DNA of 64,000 bases from Yoonia sp. GPGPB17 (GTDB lineage: Bacteria > Pseudomonadota > Alphaproteobacteria > Rhodobacterales > Rhodobacteraceae): NCBI RefSeq assembly GCF_037892195.1, contig NZ_JATACI010000002.1, positions 3,286,001-3,350,000 of the forward strand. The letters are read 5' to 3'. The notes beneath the pieces were generated by a model, which worked only from the letters and a program-made list of their open reading frames with translations, made no database searches and had not been told where the DNA came from. Positions 1-9,509 of this stretch are shown here, one piece after another. Each line of letters opens with the position of its first letter. Position 1 is the first letter of the stretch. Position numbers and translations under genes: made by a program.

Positions 1-1
1 C

Positions 2-247
2 GACCGTATTCACAATGTTGCCGCTGATGCACGTGACGCCAAGACAGCGCTGCAGGAATGGGCACAGGCGCGGGGCGAAGTTCCGCCACAATACGTAGAG
101 GTGGCGCGCACTGGACCTGATCACCAGCCAGTGTTTACGATTGAGGTGCGTTTGGCCTCGGGCCTGTCCGAGAAAGCCACGGCGGGTTCCAAACGGCATG
201 CTGAACAGGCTGCGGCTGCGGCCCTCTTAGAGAAAGTCGACACATGA
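2..247 (+). CDS. rnc: Ribonuclease III, C-terminal part (5' end outside window)
   Basis: The frame from base 2 to the TGA at 245-247 encodes about 81 residues that read as a double-stranded-RNA-binding domain: a KTALQEW helix, a PPQYV...[12 protein letters not shown] strand region, and the C-terminal [18 protein letters not shown] helix. This is the usual tail of RNase III, which processes rRNA precursors and structured mRNAs. The stop overlaps the era start (ATGA), and rnc followed by era is a widely conserved order. The catalytic domain lies upstream of the window, so the call rests on the dsRBD and the context. Confidence 0.9.
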   Translation, partial: DRIHNVAADARDAKTALQEWAQARGEVPPQYVEVARTGPDHQPVFTIEVRLASGLSEKATAGSKRHAEQAAAAALLEKVDT

Positions 248-1162
248 CCGACGCGCCAACCAAAGCTGGCTTTGTGGCCCTAATTGGTGAACCAAATGCA
301 GGTAAATCGACGCTGCTGAACCGGATGGTCGGGGCGAAAGTGTCAATCGTCACACATAAAGTGCAGACAACGCGCGCGCGGATTCTGTGGTGTGGCAATG
401 GCAGAGAATGCGCAGTTGATCTTCATTGACACACCGGGGCTGTTCAAACCACGTCGTCGTCTGGACCGGGCGATGGTTGCCGCCGCATGGGGCGGTGCGG
501 CCGACGCCGATGTTGTGGTCCTGATGATCGAGGCACATCGTGGGATCACGGATGGTGTAAAGGCGATCCTTGAGACGCTGGCGGAGCGGGCAGGCACATC
601 ACCCGTCGCTTTGGCGATCAACAAGATCGACAAGGTGAAGTCTGAGGTTCTCTTGGCGCTGACAAAAGAGATGAACGAGGCTTTCGCCTTTGCCGAAACC
701 TTCATGATATCGGCCGAGCGCGGACACGGCTGCGACGCCTTGCGCGATTGGCTGACAACCCAAGTACCTGAGGGACCTTTCCTGTACCCTGAAGACCAGA
801 TTGCCGATCTGTCGATGCGGATGATCGCGGCAGAGATGACGCGCGAAAAGCTAACCCTGCGCCTTCATCAGGAACTGCCCTATGAGCTGACAGTCGAGAC
901 GGAGAACTGGGAAGAGCGCCCGGATGGTTCTGCCCGTATTGATCAGTTGATTTATGTTGCCCGTGACGGCCACAAGGGTATCGTCTTGGGCAAAGGCGGC
1001 GAGACGGTCAAGGCGATCAGCCAGGCGTCACGGCTTGAGCTGGAGGAGTTCCTTGGTCGCCGTGTGCACTTGTTTGTCAAGGTGAAGGTACGCCCCAACT
1101 GGCTGGAAGAATCCGAACGTTACTCGGAGATGGGCCTCGATTTCAAAGACGGTAACGCTTGA
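244..1162 (+). CDS. era: GTPase Era (frameshifted near 386)
   Basis: Era is an essential GTPase that binds 16S rRNA during 30S maturation. The first frame carries the P-loop GEPNAGKST and the QTTRARI switch region. From about 392 another frame continues with DTPGLF (G3), NKID (G4) and a C-terminal KH domain containing [10 protein letters not shown]. One extra base around 385-387 (CTGT where CGT would give [10 protein letters not shown]) explains the break. Removing it gives 305 residues, the usual Era length. Loss of Era is normally lethal, so an error in the sequence is more likely than a real mutation. It overlaps rnc by four bases and the next gene by four (TTGA). Confidence 0.93.
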
Positions 1163-1485
1163 GGCTAACGGCGGACATCTGGGTTGCGGCCTATCTGACC
1201 CGTCTGCGCCTGATCGACGTGCCTGCCTTCATCGTACAGCGTGGCGACAGTACGGCAGGGGCCGTACTCATCAAACTGAACACGCTGGATGGCAAGGCCT
1301 GTTGCTATCAGCGCAGCTTTGATCTGATGACCGGTGACCGCAAATGGGTGGTTCTGGTTGAGGGCGACGAGGCAGAGGTCGACGTATCCGTGGCCAAACA
1401 ACGCAGCTTTGATCCCGATCTTTGGGTTATAGAGGTTGAGGACAGACTTGGCCGTCATTTGCTGGATGAACCCGGGCTTGATTGA
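1159..1485 (+). CDS. DUF1491 family protein
   Basis: A 108-residue protein starting at a TTG that overlaps the era stop (TTGA), which suggests translational coupling. It matches the alphaproteobacterial DUF1491 family by eye: an N-terminal WVAAYLTRLRL, then GDSTAGAVLIKLNTLDG and a conserved acidic C-terminal half with DPDLWVIEVEDR. The family is almost always found between era and recO in Rhodobacteraceae; its biochemical role is unknown. No signal peptide or membrane segment is visible, so it is probably cytoplasmic. Confidence 0.85.
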   Translation: MRLTADIWVAAYLTRLRLIDVPAFIVQRGDSTAGAVLIKLNTLDGKACCYQRSFDLMTGDRKWVVLVEGDEAEVDVSVAKQRSFDPDLWVIEVEDRLGRHLLDEPGLD

Positions 1486-1554
1486 CTTTTGTGCCTGTTG
1501 CCGGAGTTTATGTGCCAAGATGACGAGCAGTATCAAAGACAGAGACCCGGTCAG

Positions 1555-2289
1555 ATGATCGCATGGCAGGATGAAGCCGCGTTGCTTTCTTCGCGTCCGT
1601 TTGGCGAAACCTCGGTGATTGTTGAGGTGTTTAGTGCTGAACATGGGCGCCATGCAGGTGTTGTGCGTGGCGGGACCAGTCGCAAACTTGCCCCGGTGCT
1701 GCAACCCGGCGCACAAGTAGCGGTCACTTGGAAGGCGCGGCTGGATAGCCATCTTGGCAGCTTTACAGTTGAACCGATCCGCAGCCGTGCCGCCGCCGCG
1801 ATGGGGGACAGGCTCGCTTTGGCGGGGCTGAATGCGGTTTGCAGTCTACTGGCAATGGTGCTGCCAGAGCGTGAGGCCCACGCGCCGCTCTATGAGCGGA
1901 CAGTAGCTTTGCTTGATCTTTTGGGGCAGTCGGATGTCTGGCCCCTGGCATATTTGCGATGGGAGCAGGCGTTGTTAGAGGAAATGGGGTTTGGGTTGGA
2001 CCTATCCGCCTGCGCTGTACGCGGGGTCAATGAGGATCTGATCTATGTCTCACCCAAGTCCGGGCGCGCCGTCAGCCGCGCGGCAGCTGGCGAATGGGCA
2101 GACCGCATGTTGCCATTGCCGCAGGTGCTCGCGGGCCAAGGTGATGCGTCGCATGCAGAAATAGCAAAGGCGTTGGGAACCACTGGCTATTTTATTGAAC
2201 ATCGCCTGATCAAAGGGCTGGGTGACCATCCCATGCCAGCGGCCCGGGCCCGTTTGATAGATGCGATTGTCCGCGCAGAGAGCGCTTAA
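1555..2289 (+). CDS. recO: DNA repair protein RecO
   Basis: RecO works with RecF and RecR to load RecA at single-strand gaps. The start at 1555 ([18 protein letters not shown]) fits the family, which opens with an OB fold. The strand sequence [21 protein letters not shown] is characteristic, followed by the helical C-terminal domain. The 244-residue length is normal. An upstream in-frame start exists at 1489, but it would add residues that RecO lacks. The 3' end overlaps the convergent reductase gene by four bases. Confidence 0.9.
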   Translation: MIAWQDEAALLSSRPFGETSVIVEVFSAEHGRHAGVVRGGTSRKLAPVLQPGAQVAVTWKARLDSHLGSFTVEPIRSRAAAAMGDRLALAGLNAVCSLLAMVLPEREAHAPLYERTVALLDLLGQSDVWPLAYLRWEQALLEEMGFGLDLSACAVRGVNEDLIYVSPKSGRAVSRAAAGEWADRMLPLPQVLAGQGDASHAEIAKALGTTGYFIEHRLIKGLGDHPMPAARARLIDAIVRAESA

Positions 2290-3314
2290 GCCAGTTTGTT
2301 GTCAATCAGGTACGTTGCAGAGGCCGCCGCTGCCTTGTGTGCTTGTCGCATTCCGCGGCCCAAGGTTTTGATGGCACGGGCGTTGTTTACTTTTTCTACG
2401 CGCCCAAGACTGGGGATGATGGACTTGATCGCAGGATCAAAGCGTCCAAGGAACCGGATCAGGAAATCAGGCGCAACACGCGTCACGATCCGCCGATCCG
2501 GATGTGCCGTCTTGATGGCCTGAGCAAGCTCTTTGAAGCTGAGGAATGTATCGACCGTCATGATGCGCTGGCCGTGGGTTTCTGGCTTGTCGATGGCCAC
2601 AACATGCATTTCGGCGACGTCCTGTACATCCACCGTGCTGAACCCGATGTTTGGCAGCATCGGGTCCTTGCCCCTCAGCAAACGCTCCACGACCTGGATC
2701 GATGTCCCGAATTTCTGGTCCAGTGGTGCACCCAGCACAAACCCCGGATTAACGACCGTCAATTTCATGTCAGGCGCTTCATCTTGGACGAATTGCCATG
2801 CGGCCTGTTCAGCCAATGTTTTTGAACGGGTATAGGCTGTCAGTTTCGGATCGGTGGGATCGGTCCAGTTGGTTTCGTCAAATGCGCTGTCACCAGCCGG
2901 TAAAGCGGACCCCATGATGGCGGCTGTCGAGGATGTGAAGACCACTCTTGAAATACCTGCTTTATGAGCCGCCCGTAGCGCGCGCAAGGCGCCATCAACA
3001 GCAGGGCGGATCAAATCATCTGCGTTTTTGGGCTGCGTCAGAGGAAATGGCGAAGCTGTGTGCATCAAGACATCCACCCCGGCCATCGCATCGTCCCACC
3101 CATCGTCTGAGGACAGGTCCAGTGCAACAAATGTCAGCCTGTTTTCGAGGTCAGTTGTGTCGCTTAGGTGCGGACGCACAGCATCGGCCACCTCGGCGCC
3201 GCGTGCGAGGCTGCGAACGGTTCCGCGTACGCGGTAGCCAGCCTCAAGCAACTGCAAGGCGATATGTTTGGCGATGTACCCGGATGCACCGGTCATCAGG
3301 ACGGTCTTTTGCAA
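2286..3314 (-). CDS. NAD(P)-dependent extended SDR (dihydroflavonol-4-reductase-like)
   Basis: A 342-residue extended short-chain dehydrogenase/reductase. The N-terminus has the Rossmann motif [10 protein letters not shown] (residues ~8-17), a [11 protein letters not shown] segment, and the catalytic pair YTRSK (YxxxK) near residue 162. It resembles the dihydroflavonol reductase/aldehyde reductase branch, enzymes that reduce aldehydes or ketones with NADPH. The true substrate cannot be read from sequence. It is convergent with recO and lies just downstream of mcd on the same strand (58 bp gap), so it may be co-transcribed with it. Confidence 0.8.
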   Translation of the reverse strand: MQKTVLMTGASGYIAKHIALQLLEAGYRVRGTVRSLARGAEVADAVRPHLSDTTDLENRLTFVALDLSSDDGWDDAMAGVDVLMHTASPFPLTQPKNADDLIRPAVDGALRALRAAHKAGISRVVFTSSTAAIMGSALPAGDSAFDETNWTDPTDPKLTAYTRSKTLAEQAAWQFVQDEAPDMKLTVVNPGFVLGAPLDQKFGTSIQVVERLLRGKDPMLPNIGFSTVDVQDVAEMHVVAIDKPETHGQRIMTVDTFLSFKELAQAIKTAHPDRRIVTRVAPDFLIRFLGRFDPAIKSIIPSLGRVEKVNNARAIKTLGRGMRQAHKAAAASATYLIDNKLA

Positions 3315-3372
3315 GTGAGGCTCCTTTTCGCGCTACCCATCAGCACTTAGCGAGGGGCGCGCCAAAAGCAAC

Positions 3373-5058
3373 CTAATCCAGCAAGCGACGTGCAATCACC
3401 TGCGCCTGAATTTCGGCAGCACCTTCAAAGATGTTCAGAATGCGCGCGTCACACAGGATTCGGCTTACCTTGTATTCCAAGGCAAATCCGTTACCGCCGT
3501 GGATTTGCAGCGCGTTGTCGGCGCATGCCCAAGCAACACGCGCGCCCAGCAGTTTGGCCATCCCTGCCTCTAGATCGCAGCGGCGGTCGTTGTCTTTTTC
3601 ATCAGCGCTGAAGTAGGTGAGTTGGCGGGCGATCATGATCTCAACCGCCATCATCGCCAGTTTGCCAGCCACACGGGGGAAATTGATGAGCGATTTGCCG
3701 AACTGTTTGCGATCCTGCGCGTACTGCATACCCACATCGAGCGCCGACTGCGCCACGCCAACAGCCCGTGCTGCAGTTTGAATGCGCGCGCTTTCAAATG
3801 TTTGCATCAGTTGCTTGAAGCCCTTGCCGGTCTCGCCGCCGAGCAAGTTCTCGCCTTTGATCGCAAAGCCGTCGAAGGCCAGTTCGTATTCCTTCATTCC
3901 CCGATAGCCGAGCACCTCTATCTCACCACCCGTCATGCCGGGGGTGGGGAAGGGGTTGTCTTCGGTGCCGGGTGTTTTTTCCGCCAGAAACATAGACAGA
4001 CCACGGTAATCGGTTGCTTCAGGATCGGTCCGGGCCAGCATGGTCATGACATGGGTCCGGGTCGCATGAGTGATCCAGGTTTTGTTACCAGTGACTTCCC
4101 AGTCATCGCCTTTCTTGACGGCACGGGTGCGCAGGCTGCCAAGGTCGGACCCTGTGTTCGGCTCTGTAAACACCGCTGTTGGCAGGATTTCGGCAGAGGC
4201 GAGACCCGGCAGCCAGTGCTGTTTCTGCTCTTCGGTGCCGCCGCAAAGGATCAATTCGGCGGCAATCTCAGATCGCGTGCCCAGTGAGCCGACGCCAATA
4301 TAACCGCGCGACAGCTCTTCTGAGACGACGCACATTGATGCCTTAGACAGGCCAAAACCGCCGTATTCCTCGGGGATGGTCAAGCCAAAGACGCCCATTT
4401 CGGCCATCTCATCAATGATCTCAAGCGGGATCAAATCGTCTTTCAGGTGCCAGTCATGCGCATCCGGTTCCACCCGCTCGATGCTGAAGCGGCGGAACTG
4501 TTCGCGGATCATCTCAAGCTCTTCATCAAGGCCAGAAGCACCGACGGTGATGTTCGCTGACTGCTCCTCCATCAGCTCGACCAGCCGCATCCGCGCCGCC
4601 TGGGTGTTGCCTGATTGGGTGAGGGTCATCACAGCGGGCCGCATCAGCGCCCGCATGTCATCTTGCGAAAGGCCGATGTCTTGCAGACGCATGATTTCGC
4701 CCTGACTCATTGGGATGCCGCCGTAGATCTGCCAAAGGTACTCGCCAAAGGCGATCTGGTGGATTAGTTGTTCGACTTCGCTAAACTTACCTGCTTCTTG
4801 GAGACGTTCGGCCCAGTTTTGCATTTGTTGCAAGGACTGCGCGTAGGTGGCTAGCCACGCAAGGCCATGGGCCGCTGTCTGGTGCTCTTCGATCAGTTTC
4901 CCGGAAATCCGCGTGTCATCCGTCACCAGAGCCCGCACGGCCTCTTTAGCGCGGGACAAAACATCCTCGACAGCCGGGATCGCATCCGCAGTAAGCGCCA
5001 ATAGGTTAGCCAGAACCGGGTTTTGTTGTAACGTCATATCCTGACCATCATGCGCCAT
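3373..5058 (-). CDS. mcd: (2S)-methylsuccinyl-CoA dehydrogenase
   Basis: A 561-residue acyl-CoA dehydrogenase. Its extra N-terminal helical region of about 150 residues (including AAHGLAWLATYAQSLQQMQ and AFGEYLWQIYGGIPMSQGE) is the signature of Mcd, the flavoprotein that oxidises methylsuccinyl-CoA to mesaconyl-CoA in the ethylmalonyl-CoA pathway of acetate assimilation. The normal dehydrogenase core follows, with TEPNTGSDLGSLRT, the RDRKQFG-like AQDRKQFGKSL and IHGGNGFALEY. Electrons would pass through ETF to the ETF-quinone oxidoreductase encoded at 26.4-28.0 kb. I recognise the family by eye; a general long acyl-CoA dehydrogenase is the alternative. Confidence 0.85.
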   Translation of the reverse strand: MAHDGQDMTLQQNPVLANLLALTADAIPAVEDVLSRAKEAVRALVTDDTRISGKLIEEHQTAAHGLAWLATYAQSLQQMQNWAERLQEAGKFSEVEQLIHQIAFGEYLWQIYGGIPMSQGEIMRLQDIGLSQDDMRALMRPAVMTLTQSGNTQAARMRLVELMEEQSANITVGASGLDEELEMIREQFRRFSIERVEPDAHDWHLKDDLIPLEIIDEMAEMGVFGLTIPEEYGGFGLSKASMCVVSEELSRGYIGVGSLGTRSEIAAELILCGGTEEQKQHWLPGLASAEILPTAVFTEPNTGSDLGSLRTRAVKKGDDWEVTGNKTWITHATRTHVMTMLARTDPEATDYRGLSMFLAEKTPGTEDNPFPTPGMTGGEIEVLGYRGMKEYELAFDGFAIKGENLLGGETGKGFKQLMQTFESARIQTAARAVGVAQSALDVGMQYAQDRKQFGKSLINFPRVAGKLAMMAVEIMIARQLTYFSADEKDNDRRCDLEAGMAKLLGARVAWACADNALQIHGGNGFALEYKVSRILCDARILNIFEGAAEIQAQVIARRLLD

Positions 5059-5205
5059 TTCGCGACTCCTATCAATTTGCAGATGCAGAGATAATCATTT
5101 TGCAGTTGCAGCGCAATAATTATTCACTGTGACACATTTGAACGCACAAAAATGTCGCATCTGATTTCACGCTGGCATGTCCTGCGCAATGTCGTAAGAC
5201 AGGCT

Positions 5206-5976
5206 ATGCCCGAGTTTTCGCTCCTTATCACACCAGCGATTTTTGCCTTTGCCTTTGCGGTGACACTGGTGGGCGGATTTGTCAAAGGGGCCGTAGGGTT
5301 TGCGATGCCTCTGATCATGATTTCCGGCATGGGTATCCTGATTCCGCCAGAATTGGTGGTTGCTGGCATCGTCATTCCGATTGTGATCAGCAATGGTCTG
5401 CAAGTGGCGCGGTCGGGTATCGGGAATGCGCAAGCGGCGTTGAAGGAACATTGGCGCTACATTCTGGTGGTCTGTGTCATGATCCTTGTCGCAGCACAGT
5501 TTGTACGCAGCATTCCCAGCAATGTAATGTTTGTTGTCCTCGGTGTCCCGGTTGTTGGTCTTTGCTTTATTCAACTGATTGGATGGCGTCCTCAGATCAC
5601 ACCGCGGTGGCGGCGGCCCTTTGAATGGGTGGCGGGCTGGTTGGCTGGTGTTCTGGGCGGATTGGCAGGCACTTGGGGCCCGCCGACAGTATTGTATCTT
5701 CTGGCGTTGAATACACCGCGCGAACGGCAGATGTCAGTGCAAGGTGTCATCTACGGGCTTGGATCCGTGATGCTGTTGGTGGGGCACTTACAATCAGGCA
5801 TTCTGAACGCACAAACCTGGAGCTTCTCAGCAGCGCTTGTGCCGCCCGCTTTGATTGGAATGTGGCTGGGGTTTCGTCTTGGCGACAGGTTCGATCAGGA
5901 ACGGTTTCGGCGTGTGACACTGTGGGTCTTGATCATTGCCGGTGCCAATCTGATCCGCCGGGGTGTAATGGGGTAG
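5206..5976 (+). CDS. TauE/SafE family (TSUP) sulfite/anion exporter
   Basis: An integral membrane protein of about 256 residues with roughly eight hydrophobic segments. The TSUP pattern is visible: a glycine-rich first repeat (VGGFVKGAVGFAMPLI) and a second repeat with GGLAGTWGPPTVLYLLAL. The family exports sulfite, sulfoacetate or other organosulfur anions; the substrate here is not evident. I chose the ATG at 5206 because it precedes the first membrane helix directly; an in-frame ATG at 5152 would add 18 residues. It is divergent from mcd. Confidence 0.8.
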   Translation: MPEFSLLITPAIFAFAFAVTLVGGFVKGAVGFAMPLIMISGMGILIPPELVVAGIVIPIVISNGLQVARSGIGNAQAALKEHWRYILVVCVMILVAAQFVRSIPSNVMFVVLGVPVVGLCFIQLIGWRPQITPRWRRPFEWVAGWLAGVLGGLAGTWGPPTVLYLLALNTPRERQMSVQGVIYGLGSVMLLVGHLQSGILNAQTWSFSAALVPPALIGMWLGFRLGDRFDQERFRRVTLWVLIIAGANLIRRGVMG

Positions 5977-6123
5977 CCCGTGCCAGTTGCATGTCAGCAA
6001 TCACAGGCATTGGCGATGCATGCCTCTCTTTGTTCAGCACTTATGTTTTGTTATGCCTCATGCGGCAGCAACTGGCGCACCTTCGGCTGAGAAAACACCA
6101 TCGACCCTACGTTCTACCAGTTG

Positions 6124-7296
6124 TTATCGCAGATCTGCAATGACCACCCCATCACGCGGCAGTTGCCCTGGCGCGACCAATTGTATCGTCGCGTTTAGCT
6201 TGAGAATCTCGCGGGTAATTGTTTCAAACGCTGTGCTGTCTGTCTCTTTTGTTTCCAGCTTCAGTGTCATTTCATCGCGCTGTCCATCATGGGTCACCTC
6301 TACGCGTGCACGTGCGACGGTCGGCATGCGGGACACAAGGTCGGCGACCTGCTCAGGGCGCACGAACATGCCTTTGATCTTGGTGGCCTGATCTGCGCGG
6401 CCTTTCCAGCCAGCAAGACGCATATTGGTGCGCCCACAGGCAGACAGGCCAGAGACAACGGCAGACAGATCGCCTGTTGCAAATCGCACCAACGGGTAAT
6501 CGAGGTTCAACGGCGTCACGACGACCTCGCCAATTTCGCCGGGGGCGACCGGATCGCCGGTGCCGGGTGTCACGATTTCGACCAATGCGCCTTCATCAAC
6601 GATCATTGGCGCATCGGCGACGGTTTCGTAAGCAATGTTACCAACATCTGCGGTGCCATAGCATTGCAGGCAAGTGATGCCACGTTCGGCGTAAGCCTGC
6701 CGCACCGGGGGAAACAATGGCCCGCCTGACACCAGCGCCTTAGTGATACGCTGCAGATCAACGCCCATCTCGTCTGCTTTCTCAAGGATCGCACCCAAAT
6801 AGTCGGGCGTTCCCGCATAGGCCGTGACGCCCAGATCATATGCGGCGCGGACCTGCAATTCGGTCTGACCGGGCCCCGCGCCAAAGATCTGCGCACCCAC
6901 GGCAATGGCGGCGCTTTCAAACATCGCGCCAGCAGGCGTGAAGTGGTATGAGAACGTATTCTGCACCACATCCCCTTCACCGATGCCCGCAGCGCGCAAC
7001 GCGCTCGCAAATCGCCACCAGTCCGCACCCGCGCCTCCGGGCTCATAGATTGGTCCAGGCGATTGGAAAAGTCGTGTGATGCCCTTTGTCGGAATACCTC
7101 CGAAGGGCGGATTGGCGGCCTGCGCCTTGCTTAGCTCCGATTTACGCAACACTGGCAGCTTTGCCAGATCGGCAAGTGATGTGATTTGATCGGCGGTGTC
7201 GCGGTCCAGTTGCGTCTTGAGTTGCGCCAACTGATCGGCTTCGCGCGCATCTGCCGAACGCGTTTCGCGTGGGTCCAACCCGCTCATGCCAGCCAC
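6124..7296 (-). CDS. Phenylacetate-CoA ligase-like (PaaK family) adenylate-forming enzyme
   Basis: A 390-residue adenylating enzyme. The ETRSADAREADQ opening, FQSPGPIYEPGG, CYGTADVGNIAYE and the C-terminal GWKGRADQATKIKGMFVRPEQV segment are typical of the PaaK family, which activates phenylacetate or related aromatic acids to CoA thioesters. It is the last gene of the transporter operon and overlaps the upstream ATPase gene by 13 bases. Together with the second CoA ligase at 12.5-14.4 kb it suggests that the imported substrate is a carboxylic acid. The exact acid is unknown. Confidence 0.8.
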   Translation of the reverse strand: MAGMSGLDPRETRSADAREADQLAQLKTQLDRDTADQITSLADLAKLPVLRKSELSKAQAANPPFGGIPTKGITRLFQSPGPIYEPGGAGADWWRFASALRAAGIGEGDVVQNTFSYHFTPAGAMFESAAIAVGAQIFGAGPGQTELQVRAAYDLGVTAYAGTPDYLGAILEKADEMGVDLQRITKALVSGGPLFPPVRQAYAERGITCLQCYGTADVGNIAYETVADAPMIVDEGALVEIVTPGTGDPVAPGEIGEVVVTPLNLDYPLVRFATGDLSAVVSGLSACGRTNMRLAGWKGRADQATKIKGMFVRPEQVADLVSRMPTVARARVEVTHDGQRDEMTLKLETKETDSTAFETITREILKLNATIQLVAPGQLPRDGVVIADLR

Positions 7297-8159
7297 CTCT
7301 TGCGGCGGCGATAACTTCGCACATCGCGGAATGATTTGCGGCCCTCGTCGGACATGCCCAGATAGAATTCTTTCACATCGGGGTTGTCGCGCAACTCTGC
7401 CGCAGGACCTTCCATCACAACACGGCCGCTTTCAAGGATGTAGCCATGATGGGCAAAGCGCAGCGCAACATTGGTGTTCTGTTCGGCCAGCAGGAAGGAC
7501 ACACCTTCCTGTTCGTTCAGGTTCTTCACGATCGTGAAAATCTCTTCCACCAGTTGCGGGGCAAGGCCCATGGATGGTTCATCCAGCAGGATCGTCTCGG
7601 GCCGCGACATCAACGCGCGTCCGATGGCGCACATTTGCTGTTCGCCGCCAGAGGTATAGCCAGCCTGACTTTTGCGCCGTTCTTTCAGCCGTGGGAAATA
7701 GTTGTAGACCAAATCAAGGTCATCACTCACCTTGGCATTGCCATCGCGCCGCGTGTAGGCGCCGGTCATCAGGTTTTCTTCGATGGTCAGGTGTTCGAAA
7801 CAGTGGCGGCCTTCCATCACCTGAATGACGCCGCGCTTGACCAGATCAGAGGGTGAGCTGTCTTGCACGCGCTCGCCACGATAGGTGATTGAGCCCTTGG
7901 TCACCTCACCGCGTTCAGAATGCAGCAGGTTCGAAATAGCTTTCAGCGTCGTTGTCTTACCAGCGCCGTTGCCGCCCAGAAGGGCCGTGATCCCACCTTT
8001 GGGCACGTTCAAGGACACACCCTTCAGCACAAGGATCACGTGGTTATAGATCACTTCGATGTTGTTGACCTCTAACAGGGTCTCAACTTTCGTATCATCC
8101 AGCATGGCGCTTTGATCCATCATTCGTTTGTGGGGTTCGGGTGGCCCGTACAAGGCCAC
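7284..8159 (-). CDS. HAAT-type ABC transporter ATP-binding protein (LivF-like)
   Basis: A 291-residue ABC ATPase with Walker A GGNGAGKTT (residues ~60), the signature TSGGEQQMCAIGRAL, Walker B ILLDEPSMGL and an H-loop region. The size and the VLKGVSLNVPKGGITALLGGNGAG opening fit the LivF branch of hydrophobic/branched-chain amino acid transporters. A basic tail (RRRKRWLA) extends the normal C-terminus. The start is uncertain because ATG-ATG codons about 36 bases downstream are also plausible. It sits 11 bp after the binding-protein gene and overlaps the PaaK-like gene. Confidence 0.88.
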   Translation of the reverse strand: MALYGPPEPHKRMMDQSAMLDDTKVETLLEVNNIEVIYNHVILVLKGVSLNVPKGGITALLGGNGAGKTTTLKAISNLLHSERGEVTKGSITYRGERVQDSSPSDLVKRGVIQVMEGRHCFEHLTIEENLMTGAYTRRDGNAKVSDDLDLVYNYFPRLKERRKSQAGYTSGGEQQMCAIGRALMSRPETILLDEPSMGLAPQLVEEIFTIVKNLNEQEGVSFLLAEQNTNVALRFAHHGYILESGRVVMEGPAAELRDNPDVKEFYLGMSDEGRKSFRDVRSYRRRKRWLA

Positions 8160-8170
8160 CCGGTCGATGT

Positions 8171-9457
8171 TTAGAGGCAGCCCGGCTCGATGCTGTTCTC
8201 TGCTGCAAACGCAGCTGAATCAGCCGCGATCAGCGGATCAATCACACTGTCATCGGGCGCGATATAGTCGGTCAGAGCGACCCACTGGCCGTCAGCCGCA
8301 TTCCACTGCTGGACAATCCCAAGACCGGAGCCGCCGTGGTTTTCACATGACACGCTGAATTCCGGGCCAATCTGGGACATCCCCAGTTCGGCCATGCGTG
8401 CTTCGGTGATTTCCAATGACGCCATACCGTCGCGTACCATTGCCGCAGTTACGTCAGTGACACCATGGATCTCCTGCGCGTTGGCAATCGCCTCAGCCGC
8501 CAACATCGCCGCATACATGCCGCGGGTATAGAGAACCGAACCCACGTTTGATCCGTCACCGGCTGCATTGCCCGCATCATGAACAAGCGACTGGATTTCA
8601 GCAAAGACCGGCAGGTCCGCATCAACACGGTTCATGTTGAGTGACTTGTAGCCATCAGCACCAGCGCCCGCGGGGGTCACATCATGCTCGGCACCGGCCC
8701 ACCAGTTCCCGATGAAGTTTTCCATCGGGAAACCAATGTTTGCGGCTTCTTGCACGGCAACCTGGTTCATGACGCCCCAGCCCCACATCAGGACATAGTC
8801 AGGACGCTCACGACGGATTTGCAGCCACTGTGATTTCTGTTCCTGACCGGGGTGATCAACGGCCAACTGGCTCAGCTCAAAGCCATGCATCGCGGACAGT
8901 TCTTCCAGCGTGCGGATAGGCTCTTTGCCATAGGCCGAGTTATGATAGACCAGCGCGATTGACTTGCCTGACAGATCACCACCGTTTTCCTCCAGCAGGT
9001 AGTTCACCATCACAGATGCAGCGTCCCAATAGTTCGCAGGGTAGTTGAAGACCCAGTTGAACACCTCACCATTAGCCGCCGATGTCCGGCCATAGCCCAT
9101 CGTGTGGATCGGGATTTCATCGACCGTTGCCTTGGGGATGATCTGATAGGTGATGCCGGTAGAGAGCGGTTGATAGATCAAGGCGCCTTCGCCTTTGGTG
9201 CTTTCGTAGCACTCAACACCTTTTTCGGTGTTGTAACCCGTCTCGCATTCCACGATGCGGATCGCCTCACCGCCGATACCGCCGTCACGCGCGTTCAGCA
9301 GATTGAAATAGTCCTGATACCCGTCCGAGAACGGTGTGCCGCCAGCGGCATAAGGCCCGGTACGATATGACAGGTCAGGAATGACCAGTTCGGCCATCGC
9401 CGGTGCGGCGGCAAGCGTGCCTGCCAAGGCCATTGCGGCCAGTCTCTTCATTTTCAT
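8171..9457 (-). CDS. HAAT-type ABC transporter periplasmic substrate-binding protein (LivK-like)
   Basis: A 428-residue binding protein with a clear Sec signal peptide: MKMKRLAAMALAGTLAAAPAMA, the cleavage site following AMA. The mature part begins VIPDLSYRTGPYAAGG and continues with the type-I periplasmic binding fold, including VECETGYNTEKGVECYE. It delivers substrate to the two permeases encoded upstream. This receptor subfamily, with the YRTGPYAAGG opening, is commonly found with acyl-CoA ligases rather than amino-acid genes. The ligand is unknown; an aromatic or aliphatic acid is my inference. Confidence 0.88.
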   Translation of the reverse strand: MKMKRLAAMALAGTLAAAPAMAELVIPDLSYRTGPYAAGGTPFSDGYQDYFNLLNARDGGIGGEAIRIVECETGYNTEKGVECYESTKGEGALIYQPLSTGITYQIIPKATVDEIPIHTMGYGRTSAANGEVFNWVFNYPANYWDAASVMVNYLLEENGGDLSGKSIALVYHNSAYGKEPIRTLEELSAMHGFELSQLAVDHPGQEQKSQWLQIRRERPDYVLMWGWGVMNQVAVQEAANIGFPMENFIGNWWAGAEHDVTPAGAGADGYKSLNMNRVDADLPVFAEIQSLVHDAGNAAGDGSNVGSVLYTRGMYAAMLAAEAIANAQEIHGVTDVTAAMVRDGMASLEITEARMAELGMSQIGPEFSVSCENHGGSGLGIVQQWNAADGQWVALTDYIAPDDSVIDPLIAADSAAFAAENSIEPGCL

Positions 9458-9509
9458 CGGTTTTCTCCTCCCATAGGTTTTCCGATTGGATTTTGGGTAT
9501 TTCCACCCA

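Noticed and set aside
244..1162. era as a true pseudogene
   Set aside because: Era is essential in nearly all bacteria, a single base explains the break, and no other copy is visible here; sequence error is more likely.
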